32,018 nt of DNA from DAIOFH01 sp036745875 (GTDB lineage: Bacteria > Planctomycetota > SZUA-567), in the NCBI GenBank assembly GCA_036745875.1, contig DAIOFH010000035.1, forward strand, positions 1-32,018. Reading direction: 5' to 3'. The notes beneath the pieces are model-generated. The model searched no databases. It was not told the DNA's origin and was given only the letters and a program-made list of their open reading frames with translations. A program made the position numbers and the translations under genes. Shown here in pieces: positions 8,999-16,613 of the stretch. The first letter of the stretch is position 1; each line of letters starts with the position of its first letter.

Positions 8999-9727
8999 TC
9001 ACGCCCGTTCCGTATACAAAACCCTCAAGGCGGCGGTGTCGACGCCAAGGGCGCGCTCAAGATAGTTTTTCATGCCGCCGTAATTTCCCTCAATCGACTT
9101 GAAAGCGGATTCAAGGTATGACCTGCGAACGCCGAGAAGCGCCTTGTGGGCTTCCGTCTTGGCCCATTTGGCGGAGACTTCGGCCAGGTTTTTGCTGGAA
9201 ATCATATAATCGTCGAAAATGGTCTGGTCATCGACGCCGAGGGCGGCGAGGAACAAAGCAGCGCCAAATCCGGTACGATCCTTTCCCGCCAGACAGTGAA
9301 AAACCAGCGGCGCATTCGACGAGTTGGCGAGACAGGCGAAGAATCGCCGGTATTGATCGGTGAAATCGTTGGCAAGCGAGGCGTAGATGTCCCTCATCTG
9401 TTTTTCGGCGGTTTCGCCCGTGAGGACATCGGAGGAAAAAATCTCCATCACCTGCGCCGTGTCGATGGAAAGGTGCTGGACGTGCAGGACGCCCGGCGCG
9501 ACCTTGTCAGGGCGCTGCTTTGTTTCGAACTTGTCGCGAAAATCGATATAGGTCTTTATGCCGAGGCGGGACAGGGCAACGAGGTCGTTGTCGGTCAAAC
9601 GCGACAGGTCGTCCGCGCGGTATACCTTGCCCCATACGGTTTTCCCGCCGCCTTGCACGGGATATCCGCCGAGGTCGCGAAAATTGTAACATCCTTCCAG
9701 TTTGAGGGTGCGGTTCTGTTTCGGCAT
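8999..9727 (-). CDS. Tyrosine/serine protein phosphatase-like enzyme (Y_phosphatase3 type)
   Basis: The 242-residue protein begins 'MPKQNRTLKLEGCYNFRDLGG', the N-terminal mark of the LipA/IphP-like protein-tyrosine/serine or lipid phosphatase family. It contains 'YIDFRDKFE' and the P-loop HCLAGKDRTG with the nucleophile Cys145 and Arg151 in the C(X)5R arrangement. The family can dephosphorylate Tyr/Ser/Thr or phosphoinositides; the substrate cannot be told here. No signal peptide is seen. I start at the ATG at 9727 (AAGGA about 11 bases upstream) rather than 26 codons earlier, because the conserved part begins there. It is the first gene of the minus-strand run that continues into surE. Confidence 0.82.
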   Translation of the reverse strand: MPKQNRTLKLEGCYNFRDLGGYPVQGGGKTVWGKVYRADDLSRLTDNDLVALSRLGIKTYIDFRDKFETKQRPDKVAPGVLHVQHLSIDTAQVMEIFSSDVLTGETAEKQMRDIYASLANDFTDQYRRFFACLANSSNAPLVFHCLAGKDRTGFGAALFLAALGVDDQTIFDDYMISSKNLAEVSAKWAKTEAHKALLGVRRSYLESAFKSIEGNYGGMKNYLERALGVDTAALRVLYTERA

Positions 9728-9965
9728 CTTCGTAATAGTCCTTGTTCCGGAGCGGGTACCTCCCCTCCGAACGGAAATAAACATTTTAAGAAGTTGTACC
9801 CGCAATTATGAAATTCTCTTTTCCCGATTATCCGGAATAAGAGGCATTAGGAAAGACTTCTTTCCAAAAACGGCGGAAAAGTTCAGGGCAAAAGTCTTTC
9901 ACCACCTACCAGTATAAGCGGAAGGCGTATCCAGGGAAACATTTAAGTGACGCGGAATAATTCTC

Positions 9966-9993
9966 TTTACAATGGCCAAAAATATGCTACCAT
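9966..9993 (+). promoter_or_regulatory. Promoter of the TetR-type gene
   Basis: A -35 box TTTACA (9966-9971) and a -10 box TACCAT (9988-9993) are spaced by 16 bases. The transcription start would fall at the 18-bp palindrome that follows, which is where an autorepressor would act. Confidence 0.4.
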
Positions 9994-9998
9994 TCAGC

Positions 9999-10016
9999 AA
10001 CTAACGAACGTTAGTT
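9999..10016. promoter_or_regulatory. 18-bp palindromic operator candidate
   Basis: AACTAACG and CGTTAGTT form a perfect inverted repeat around a central AA. The size and position, overlapping the predicted start of transcription upstream of a TetR-family gene, suggest an autoregulatory operator. Confidence 0.6.
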
Positions 10017-10082
10017 CGTGGCAAATGACAGTATCTATAGTCGAGCGTAATATAAAACGGCTATACAAGGAATGGTAGCAGG

Positions 10083-10754
10083 ATGAACGCTGCAAACAAG
10101 AGTTTCGACTTCAACATTCTGGGCGAAAGTTATCCAATCCCCCGGATAGAAACGGAAAGCCAAACCAAGGAAAACATCCTGGTAAATGCAACACTGCTTT
10201 TTGCCAAAAAAGGATATGCTGCGGTATCAATGCGCGAGATTGCCGATGCCACCGGTATTAAGCCCGCCTCTCTCTATAATCACTTTACCAACAAGGAAAT
10301 ACTGTGGCAAAATGTCCTCTGGCATGCGAAAGAACTGTATCTCCTTTATTTTGCGCATCTTGACGAAACGCTCGCTTCGGCGGAAACATTCGAGGAAGTA
10401 CTGGAGGTGATCTTCACGGAACCGAAACGCATGGCCAATGTCTTTACCTGCTATGCCTTCAGCATGACCCAGGCAGAGCAGTTCAGGGACAGGGCCGCGG
10501 GCGATTTTTTCACCTCCGTCTGTCTCGAATACAGCATTGATTTTTTGCAGTCATGGCTGGAGAAGTGCATCGCCAAGGGCCTTGTTAAACCATTTGACGC
10601 CAAAGCCGTGGCAGGAATCATCATGCACAGCGTCCTGATCGGGTTGAGCGTAAAAGTGCAGGAATGCATGGGGCGTAATGCACCTTATGACTACAACCTC
10701 ATGTTCTCGCAGCTGCAGGCTTTCATCCTGAACGCGGTGAAAAAGAACCGCTGA
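10083..10754 (+). CDS. TetR/AcrR-family transcriptional regulator
   Basis: The 223-residue protein has the TetR DNA-binding domain after an N-terminal extension of about 25 residues: 'TKENILVNATLLFAKKGYAAVSMREIADATGIKPASLYNHFTNKEIL' covers about residues 28-74 and includes the helix-turn-helix and the conserved 'LYNHF.NKE' end. The C-terminal ligand domain is helical with a TetR_C-like pattern but gives no hint of the ligand. The start ATG is preceded by a GCAGG element. The gene stands alone: the neighbours are a phosphatase operon (divergent) and uvrA (convergent), so there is no adjacent efflux pump that would reveal its target. An 18-bp palindrome lies 66 bases upstream and probably serves autoregulation. 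Confidence 0.9.
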   Translation: MNAANKSFDFNILGESYPIPRIETESQTKENILVNATLLFAKKGYAAVSMREIADATGIKPASLYNHFTNKEILWQNVLWHAKELYLLYFAHLDETLASAETFEEVLEVIFTEPKRMANVFTCYAFSMTQAEQFRDRAAGDFFTSVCLEYSIDFLQSWLEKCIAKGLVKPFDAKAVAGIIMHSVLIGLSVKVQECMGRNAPYDYNLMFSQLQAFILNAVKKNR

Positions 10755-10808
10755 CAGCCAAAAGCCATCACAACCCGATCGTTCAACCACTCATACATCA
10801 TTATTTAT

Positions 10809-10871
10809 GCCCCGAAGGTGAAGGGAAAGCATTAAACGGACGGCCATCCTTATTATGCGTACCTTCGGGGC
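10809..10871 (+). terminator. Long-loop inverted repeat between tetR-type gene and uvrA
   Basis: Eleven-base perfect arms (10809-10819 and 10861-10871, GCCCCGAAGGT and its complement) enclose a 41-base loop and are followed on the plus strand by GAGTATTTTT. It lies between two convergent genes and may end the tetR-type transcript. The long loop is unusual for a simple terminator. Confidence 0.45.
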
Positions 10872-10956
10872 GAGTATTTTTAGCCATAGCCACAATCCCG
10901 GCAATCGACCAAAGTAACCCTACCTTAATGATACCACCCCAGAACTCCTACGCAAA

Positions 10957-13785
10957 TCAAAGCATTCGTTTCAGATACTCGCCGGTCAGGCTCTTCGGAT
11001 TTTTGGCCACGTCCTCGGGCGTGCCGACGGCGATGATTTCGCCGCCCCGGTCGCCGCCTTCCGGGCCGAGGTCGATGATCCAGTCCGCCGACTTGACCAC
11101 ATCCAGATTATGCTCGATGACGATGACCGTGTTGCCCATGCTGACGAGCCGCTGCAGCACGTCCAAAAGACGCCGGATATCTGCGAAATGCAGGCCGGTC
11201 GTCGGTTCGTCAAGTATATAGACGGTTTTTCCGGTGGCGCGCCGCGACAATTCGGTCGCGAGCTTGACGCGCTGCGCCTCGCCGCCCGAAAGGGTGGTGC
11301 TGCTCTGCCCCAATGTCACATAGCCAAGGCCGACGTCGACAAGCGTTTCTATGCCCTCGCGAAGAGGCGGAATATTTTGGAAAAACGGCAGCGCCTCCGC
11401 TATCGGCATGGCCAGCACTTCGGCGATGTTTTTCCCCTTGTACCGGACTTCGAGCGTTTCGCGGTTGTAACGGGTCCCTTTGCATTGCTCGCATTCGACA
11501 AACACATCGGGAAGGAAATGCATCTCGATTTTGATCAATCCCGCGCCCTGGCAGTGTTCGCAACGCCCGCCCTTGACGTTGAAGCTGAACCGCCCCGGCT
11601 GGTAGCCGCGCATTTTGGCTTCGGATGTTTGGGTGTAGAGCTTCCTGATGTCGTCGAAAATACCCGTGTAGGTCGCCGGATTGGAGCGCGGCGTCTTGCC
11701 GATCGGCGACTGGTCGATTTCGATTATCTTGTCGATCTTGTCCAGGCCTGTCAGATTCTCGTACGGCGCGGGCTTTTCCTTGGAGCCGTTGATGTGCCGC
11801 CTGAGCGCCCGGCACAACGTCTGGGTCACCAGGGTAGACTTCCCCGAACCGGAAACGCCGGTGACGCAGGTCAGGCCGCCCAAGGGGAAACGCGCCGTGA
11901 CGTTTTTCAGGTTGTTGCCGGTCGCCCCCGAGAGAACGAGGGCGTTTTTCTTCGCGTCCACCTTGCGGCGCGATTCGGGGATGCTGATTTTTTCCCGCCC
12001 GGAGAGAAACGCCCCCGTCGGGCTGTCCGGATGCCCGGCCACTTCCTCGACAGTGCCGGCGGCGACGATTTCCCCGCCCAGGCGGCCGGCTCCGGGGCCA
12101 AGGTCCAGAAGGTAATCGGCGGCGCGAATAACGTCCTCGTCGTGCTCCACCACCAGTACGGTGTTGCCAAGGTCGCGCATCTTGAGAAGGGTTCCGAGGA
12201 GCCGGTCATTGTCGCGCTGGTGCAGGCCGATAGTCGGTTCATCCAGCACATAGCAGACGCCAACCAGCCCCGACCCCACCTGCGAAGCAAGGCGGATGCG
12301 CTGGTGCTCGCCGCCGGACAAGGAACCGGTCATGCGGGACAAGGTCAGGTACTCGAGGCCGACGTCGATCATGAAGGTCAAGCGCTTGATGACTTCCGAA
12401 CGGATCGGCGCGGCGACCGCCTCGCCTTCGGTATCAAGCTTGAGATCCTGCATGAACTCGAACGCCATGCGGGTCGACTTGGAGACGATCTCATGGATGT
12501 TGAGGCCGCCCACCCGCACGGCAAGCGCCTCCGGCCTGAGCCGTGCGCCGTGGCAGACGGGACAGAGCTGCTCCGCCATGTATTCGTGGATCTTCTGCTT
12601 GACGAATTCGCTTTCCGTCTTGTTGAACTGGGCCTCAAGCATGGGGATGACGCCCTCGAAGCCCGGCCCGTCCGGTTCCTTGTCCTCGGCATTCGCCTTG
12701 CGGGAGTCGGGATCCCCCCAAAGAAAGGCGTCCTTGGCCTTTTTGGGAATCTTGTTGAAGGGCTGCTTGAGGTCGACCTTATAGCTGCGGGCAAACTCCC
12801 GCACGACCCAGTGATATTGGGTTGAGAGATACATCCCGCCCTTGCGGGTTATTTCAAACGCATGGTTTGCGAGGGACAGCGTCGGGTCAGGGATGATCAG
12901 GTCGGGGTCAAGCTCGAGCTTCGTCCCCAGGCCGTCGCAGGCCGGGCATGCGCCGAAAGGCGAGTTGAAGGAAAACATGCGCGGTTCGAGTTCCGAAAAG
13001 GAAATGCCGCAGTCGGGACAGCCGAAGTTTTCGCTGTATAGAATATCATGCCAGTCGTCCTTGCCCCGTTCTATGGTGGCGATCACCAGACCGCCCGAAA
13101 GCTTTAGGGCAGTCTCGACGGACTCGGCCAGCCTGCCCTGCGAGTCCTCTTTCACCGCGAGGCGGTCTATGACCGCTTCAAGGGTGTGCTTGCGGCGCTT
13201 TTGCGGAATTTCGTTCAGTTCGCCCAGTTCCTGCATAAGGCCGTCTATGCGTGCGCGGATATAGCCTTCGCGCTTCAGCATGGCGATGATGTCCTTGTGT
13301 TCGCCCTTGCGTTCGCGAATGATGGGGGAAAGGATCATCACCCTTTTGCCCTTCGCCTCGGCCATGATCGAATCGACGATCTGCTGCGAGGTCTGGCGGG
13401 TGATCGGCTTGCCGCACTGCCAGCAATGGGGGATGCCCGCCCGCGCGAACAGCAGGCGCAGGTAGTCGTAGATTTCCGTGGTCGTCGCCACGGTCGAACG
13501 CGGCGTCGCGTGGCCTTTTCTCTGTTCGATGGCGATAGTCGGCGGCAGGCCGCTGATGGACTCGACATCCGGCTTCCCCGTCATTTCCAGGAATTGCCGC
13601 GCGTAGGCGGAAAGGCTCTCGACATACCGGCGCTGCCCTTCGACATAGATGGTGTCGAAAGCGAGGCTGGATTTTCCCGAACCGGACAAACCGGTCAGTA
13701 CGGTCAGGGTATTTCGGGGAATGTCATGGCTGACACTCCGGAGGTTATGTTCACGCGCGTTAACGATTTTGATATACTCGGTCAT
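10957..13785 (-). CDS. uvrA: Excinuclease ABC subunit A
   Basis: UvrA is the damage-recognition ATPase of nucleotide excision repair. The 942-residue protein has the usual length and order: first Walker A (GLSGSGKSS, residues about 32-40), the UvrB-binding region, a Cys4 zinc module ('CPDCG' ... 'CPACDG'), the first ABC signature 'LSGGEHQRIRLASQ' with 'YVLDEPTIGLH', the second Walker A (GVSGSGKST), the second zinc module ('CEHCQG' ... 'CEQCKG'), and the second signature 'LSGGEAQRVKLA' with 'YILDEPTTGLH'. An extra CxxC (CWQCGKP) lies near residue 120. The start ATG has only a weak GACGAG site. A good promoter and a terminator-like hairpin lie just upstream. uvrB and uvrC are not in the window. 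Confidence 0.97.
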   Translation of the reverse strand: MTEYIKIVNAREHNLRSVSHDIPRNTLTVLTGLSGSGKSSLAFDTIYVEGQRRYVESLSAYARQFLEMTGKPDVESISGLPPTIAIEQRKGHATPRSTVATTTEIYDYLRLLFARAGIPHCWQCGKPITRQTSQQIVDSIMAEAKGKRVMILSPIIRERKGEHKDIIAMLKREGYIRARIDGLMQELGELNEIPQKRRKHTLEAVIDRLAVKEDSQGRLAESVETALKLSGGLVIATIERGKDDWHDILYSENFGCPDCGISFSELEPRMFSFNSPFGACPACDGLGTKLELDPDLIIPDPTLSLANHAFEITRKGGMYLSTQYHWVVREFARSYKVDLKQPFNKIPKKAKDAFLWGDPDSRKANAEDKEPDGPGFEGVIPMLEAQFNKTESEFVKQKIHEYMAEQLCPVCHGARLRPEALAVRVGGLNIHEIVSKSTRMAFEFMQDLKLDTEGEAVAAPIRSEVIKRLTFMIDVGLEYLTLSRMTGSLSGGEHQRIRLASQVGSGLVGVCYVLDEPTIGLHQRDNDRLLGTLLKMRDLGNTVLVVEHDEDVIRAADYLLDLGPGAGRLGGEIVAAGTVEEVAGHPDSPTGAFLSGREKISIPESRRKVDAKKNALVLSGATGNNLKNVTARFPLGGLTCVTGVSGSGKSTLVTQTLCRALRRHINGSKEKPAPYENLTGLDKIDKIIEIDQSPIGKTPRSNPATYTGIFDDIRKLYTQTSEAKMRGYQPGRFSFNVKGGRCEHCQGAGLIKIEMHFLPDVFVECEQCKGTRYNRETLEVRYKGKNIAEVLAMPIAEALPFFQNIPPLREGIETLVDVGLGYVTLGQSSTTLSGGEAQRVKLATELSRRATGKTVYILDEPTTGLHFADIRRLLDVLQRLVSMGNTVIVIEHNLDVVKSADWIIDLGPEGGDRGGEIIAVGTPEDVAKNPKSLTGEYLKRML

Positions 13786-13804
13786 ATGCTCGTCTGCTTA
13801 TTAA

Positions 13805-13839
13805 ACAATAAAAACCGCCGCCTTGATATCCAAGGCGGC
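13805..13839 (-). terminator. Terminator-like hairpin upstream of uvrA
   Basis: Arms 13817-13825 and 13831-13839 pair over 9 bases (GCCGCCTTG type) with a 5-base loop; on the minus strand a GGTTTTTATTG tract follows. It can end the hicAB transcript, but it also lies within the first bases of the transcript from the predicted uvrA promoter. Confidence 0.75.
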
Positions 13840-13848
13840 TCGGTTGAC

Positions 13849-13876
13849 ATTATACCGTATCCGTTATTAATGTCGA
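13849..13876 (-). promoter_or_regulatory. Promoter for uvrA
   Basis: On the minus strand a -35 box TCGACA (13876-13871) and a perfect -10 box TATAAT (13854-13849) are 16 bases apart. The start of transcription would be near 13842, immediately before the hairpin at 13839-13817. Confidence 0.6.
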
Positions 13877-14001
13877 TACGGGACGTTTTGCCTTTGAAGC
13901 ATTTAAAATAGGGAACTTCCGCCTTCCTCGGCGTTTTCTGTGTTTGGCAATCCGGAGATTCATCCGCCTTTCTTTCCAAATCCTGGTACCGAAAGCGGAT
14001 T

Positions 14002-14415
14002 TTACCGTACGGTCGTTTTTTTCCTGGGTTTTCGCTGGGCTTGGGCGATGACCGGGGTCTTTCTTCGTTTGCCTCGGCCAAAGCCGGCGGCATTGAACGC
14101 AGCGACCGCGATATCGGATACGCTTTTTCCCGATTTTTCCGCCTTTTCAAAAATTGTCTGATAGACAGTCGTTGGTACGGTCACGGTAATTTCAGTTTCA
14201 GCCGGCATTTCCGGATTTCGGCCCAATTCAGCGCAGGCGGCGAGATACGAGTCAATCCCATTTTCAAAGTCTTTTCGTAATTCGGCAACGCTGTCGCCAT
14301 GAAAACCAATTAACGTCTTGGTCAGCCCCACAACCTCGCCGACAAAACAACCGTCAACGTCGCTATATTCGACAGCTCCGGTATACCCTTTATAAAACAT
14401 GAAGTTTTGACTCAT
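14002..14415 (-). CDS. hicB: HicB-family antitoxin
   Basis: The 137-residue protein begins with the partly degraded RNase-H-like HicB fold: 'YKGYTGAVEYSDVDGCFVGEVVGL' then 'IGFHGDSVAELRKDFENGIDSYLAACAELGRNPE', the standard HicB signature. A C-terminal segment ('ITVTVPTTVYQTIFEKAEKSGKSVSDIAVAAF') looks like a ribbon-helix-helix DNA-binding domain for operon autorepression, and the tail is strongly basic. The ATG at 14415 overlaps the hicA stop by 4 bp (ATGA) with an AGGG site inside hicA. HicB neutralises the HicA mRNA interferase. Confidence 0.9.
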   Translation of the reverse strand: MSQNFMFYKGYTGAVEYSDVDGCFVGEVVGLTKTLIGFHGDSVAELRKDFENGIDSYLAACAELGRNPEMPAETEITVTVPTTVYQTIFEKAEKSGKSVSDIAVAAFNAAGFGRGKRRKTPVIAQAQRKPRKKTTVR

Positions 14416-14666
14416 GGCTCAATCCCTGACTTAAGCAAGAAAAGGCGGATCGACTTTACCTGGTATTCGAGGGCCTCTTTCCCGGGATGCGGCCGGTGAA
14501 GATCAAGGCCAATTTCACCCAGCTGGAAAAAGACTCGCGATCCCTGCCCTTCAATCACCTCGCATCCCAATGCCGTCAATAACGATTCAATATCCCGAAA
14601 AGGAATACTTTTTGGAACCTTCTTGGCGAACAACGCACTCAATATCTTCCGCTGCCGATTATTCAT
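14412..14666 (-). CDS. hicA: HicA-family mRNA interferase toxin
   Basis: The 84-residue protein fits the small HicA dsRBD-like toxin: 'FRDIESLLTALGCEVIEGQGSRVFFQLGEIGLDLHRPHPGKEALEYQVKSIRLFLLKSG'. The position of the catalytic His in classical HicA (GSHH/GSHY) is here Arg (GSRVFF), while 'LHRPHP.KE' is kept, as in the common variant subgroup. The toxin precedes the antitoxin, the usual hicAB order. An AAGG ribosome-binding site lies upstream of the ATG. Toxicity with the Arg substitution is not shown by the sequence. Confidence 0.88.
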   Translation of the reverse strand: MNNRQRKILSALFAKKVPKSIPFRDIESLLTALGCEVIEGQGSRVFFQLGEIGLDLHRPHPGKEALEYQVKSIRLFLLKSGIEP

Positions 14667-14712
14667 GCTCTATATTACCTTAAATCATCGGGCAAAGTCA
14701 AATTGGAGCGCT

Positions 14713-15273
14713 CTATTCCAGATTCGCATGCCGCTTGAACATGACTTCGGAAGTCAAATTCATCTGGCTCATCAATTCCATGGTCAGCGCGTCGAAAAAC
14801 AGGAACATGCCCTGTTCGAACAGATTGGCCATCGGCTGGGCGGACTGGACGCCGCCGCTTGTCGCCACTTTCGGGGAAAAGGTCTCGAGAACCACCGTCA
14901 GGTCGGCCATCTTCGCGATGGACGACTCTTCACGCGAACTGACCAGAGCCACCTTGGCCCCGATGGCCTTGGCCCTTTCCGCCATCGCCTTCAGGCTGGC
15001 CGTTTCCCCGGACCCCGAGCCTATCAGCAGGAGATCGCCCGCCTGGATGGCGGGAGTCACCACCTCGCCGACGACAAACGCCGGCTTCGACATGTGCATC
15101 AGACGCATGGCGAATCCCCGCAGGAACAACCCGGAACGCCCCGCACCGGCCAAAAACACCGAATCCGCGTCAAGAATCAGGCGAACAAGGTTTTCACCGC
15201 CGCCAATGCCCATGTGGTCGTACAGCTCCTTGAGTTCGGTGATGATCAGTTCAAGGTTTCGTTTGATCGGCAT
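14713..15273 (-). CDS. SIS-domain sugar isomerase, 6-phospho-3-hexuloisomerase-like
   Basis: The 186-residue protein is a single SIS domain: 'VFLAGAGRSGLFLRGFAMRLMHM' (phosphosugar-binding start), 'GDLLLIGSGSGETASLKAMAERAKAIGAKVALVSSREESSIAKMADLTVVL', and the C-terminal 'LFEQGMFLFFDALTMELM'. Length and these segments match 6-phospho-3-hexuloisomerase (HxlB/PHI) of the ribulose monophosphate pathway, which isomerises hexulose 6-phosphate to fructose 6-phosphate. The partner hexulose-phosphate synthase is not nearby, so a different sugar phosphate is possible. I start at 15273, with GGAGG 6 bases upstream, instead of 17 codons earlier. Divergent from the ComF gene with only 24 bases between start codons. 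Confidence 0.85.
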   Translation of the reverse strand: MPIKRNLELIITELKELYDHMGIGGGENLVRLILDADSVFLAGAGRSGLFLRGFAMRLMHMSKPAFVVGEVVTPAIQAGDLLLIGSGSGETASLKAMAERAKAIGAKVALVSSREESSIAKMADLTVVLETFSPKVATSGGVQSAQPMANLFEQGMFLFFDALTMELMSQMNLTSEVMFKRHANLE

Positions 15274-15297
15274 TTCTTCCTCCAGTAAGATACGCGT

Positions 15298-16065
15298 ATG
15301 GAAACATCGACAAATTCCCGACACGACAATGCATTTGCCTCATTCTTCGCACGGATCTTCAGGCCGTGCCTCGGTCTTTTTGTTTCGGCGGTCACTCCGC
15401 CCGCCTGCCGCCACTGCGGCGACGCGCTTGCCGGATACAGGAACCCGTTCCTCTGCCCCCAATGCCTTGGCGAACTGAAATGGATCGGCGCCGGGGCGTG
15501 CAGGGGTTGCGGCTATCCCGCCGGTCCCCACGCGGAATTGGGAAAAAGCTGCCGCCATTGCCACGGGAGAAACACCTCCCTCACCGGAGTCCTCGCGGCG
15601 GTGCGCTATGCCAAAGGGGCGAGGAGCCTGGTCACGGCGCTGAAATTCCACGGCGAAACGGAACTGGCGGCGCCGATGGCGGAAATAATGGCCCTGCGGG
15701 CGCAGGAATTCCCTTTGTCCCGGCTGGATCTCGTCCTGCCCATACCATTGCATCCGTCAAGGGAACGCGCGCGTGGATTCAACCAGGCAGAACTGCTGGC
15801 TGCCCGCATCGCCTCGCGGCTGTCAATCCGGCTGGAAACGGCTGCCGTCAAAAAAACGCGCCATACCACGCCGCAATCCGCCCTCACCCGCCTCGAACGC
15901 ATCGAAAACGCCAAAGGGAACTTCCGGACAGACGCCGATCTCACAGGCAAGTCGATACTCCTGGTGGACGACGTCGTCACCACAGGGGCGACCCTGGCGG
16001 AATGCGCCCATGCCCTTCGCGGCGCGGGGGCGAAACACGTCTATGCACTCGCCTTTGCGCGGTAA
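15298..16065 (+). CDS. comF: ComF-family phosphoribosyltransferase-like protein
   Basis: The 255-residue protein has the ComF layout: N-terminal zinc-finger Cys pairs (CRHCG, CPQC, CRGCG, CRHC, about residues 37-97), then a type I phosphoribosyltransferase domain with 'VLPIPLHPSRERARGFNQAELLA' and the PRPP loop 'ILLVDDVVTTGAT'. ComF proteins are needed for uptake of DNA during competence in some bacteria, but most orthologues are not studied and the substrate is unknown. The ATG at 15298 lacks a clear ribosome-binding site, yet no other start precedes the first zinc pair. Convergent with the flavin-reductase gene (8 bases apart). Confidence 0.88.
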   Translation: METSTNSRHDNAFASFFARIFRPCLGLFVSAVTPPACRHCGDALAGYRNPFLCPQCLGELKWIGAGACRGCGYPAGPHAELGKSCRHCHGRNTSLTGVLAAVRYAKGARSLVTALKFHGETELAAPMAEIMALRAQEFPLSRLDLVLPIPLHPSRERARGFNQAELLAARIASRLSIRLETAAVKKTRHTTPQSALTRLERIENAKGNFRTDADLTGKSILLVDDVVTTGATLAECAHALRGAGAKHVYALAFAR

Positions 16066-16073
16066 GGACCGGA

Positions 16074-16586
16074 TTATTCCCTGCCGAAAATGCTCAGGAT
16101 CTCCGAAATGTAAAGCGTATGGTAATCCTTGTCCGGATACCATTCGGCATCCACTTTTTTGTCAATGAAGGACGCCGGGTCATAGGGCTGGTGAAACAGC
16201 TTGCGGCAGATGAAAACATAGTCGGATTCGGCGAAATACGGCGCTTTTTCCGCATGGTCGACGGTGAACCCCGACTTGGCGATCTTGTCCACGTCCCTTC
16301 CCGACACCGAACCCAGCATGCTTTGGATTTCGCGGTATTTCGCAGGGTTCAGGAAGTTCAGCGAAAACGTCTCCGACGCGTCGACGAATTCCTTGGTGTA
16401 GCGCTGCGGACGAATAACGGTGTATGTGACCTTCCGTCCCCACATCACGCCCATCCCGCCCCAGGATGCGGTCATGGCATTGACTTTCCCGGCCTTTTCG
16501 GCCGCGATAACCATCCAGTCGCCGCCAATCATTTTAAACACGCTGTGGTTGAAATCATTCGGATCTATGGTCGTGAACGGTTTCAC
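16074..16586 (-). CDS. Flavin reductase-like FMN-binding protein
   Basis: The 170-residue protein matches the flavin reductase-like / FMN-binding split-barrel family (DIM6/NTAB type): 'DWMVIAAEKAGKVNAMTASWGGMGVMW', 'VTYTVIRPQRYTKEFVDASETFSLNFL', and 'YDPASFIDKKVDAEWYPDKDYHTLYISEI'. Such proteins bind FMN and use NAD(P)H or accept electrons from rubredoxin-type donors; the partner is unknown. The start is GTG at 16586 with a strong AAGGAG site 6 bases ahead. It lies 27 bases after hldD on the same strand, so probably is co-transcribed with it. Confidence 0.87.
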   Translation of the reverse strand: MKPFTTIDPNDFNHSVFKMIGGDWMVIAAEKAGKVNAMTASWGGMGVMWGRKVTYTVIRPQRYTKEFVDASETFSLNFLNPAKYREIQSMLGSVSGRDVDKIAKSGFTVDHAEKAPYFAESDYVFICRKLFHQPYDPASFIDKKVDAEWYPDKDYHTLYISEILSIFGRE

Positions 16587-16613
16587 TCGCTTCTCCTTGA
16601 GGGTCGTTGTTCT

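Larger units (their letters stand above)
9728..10082. other. Intergenic region between phosphatase gene and tetR-type gene
   Basis: This 355-base region holds the tetR-type promoter and palindrome on its right side. On the left it has a small perfect hairpin (9850-9855 with 9860-9865), whose first arm is also complementary to 9892-9900 (9 bases), so two alternative stems are possible in the leader of the minus-strand operon. A minus-strand TATACT (9916-9911) could be a -10 box for the phosphatase operon, but the -35 is poor. I see no gene here. Confidence 0.4.

Noticed and set aside
11110..12825. 571-codon plus-strand open frame inside uvrA
   Set aside because: Antisense shadow of uvrA with no motifs.
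16074..16586. Start codon further upstream for the flavin-reductase gene
   Set aside because: The GTG at 16586 has a strong AAGGAG site and the preceding bases lead into the hldD stop.
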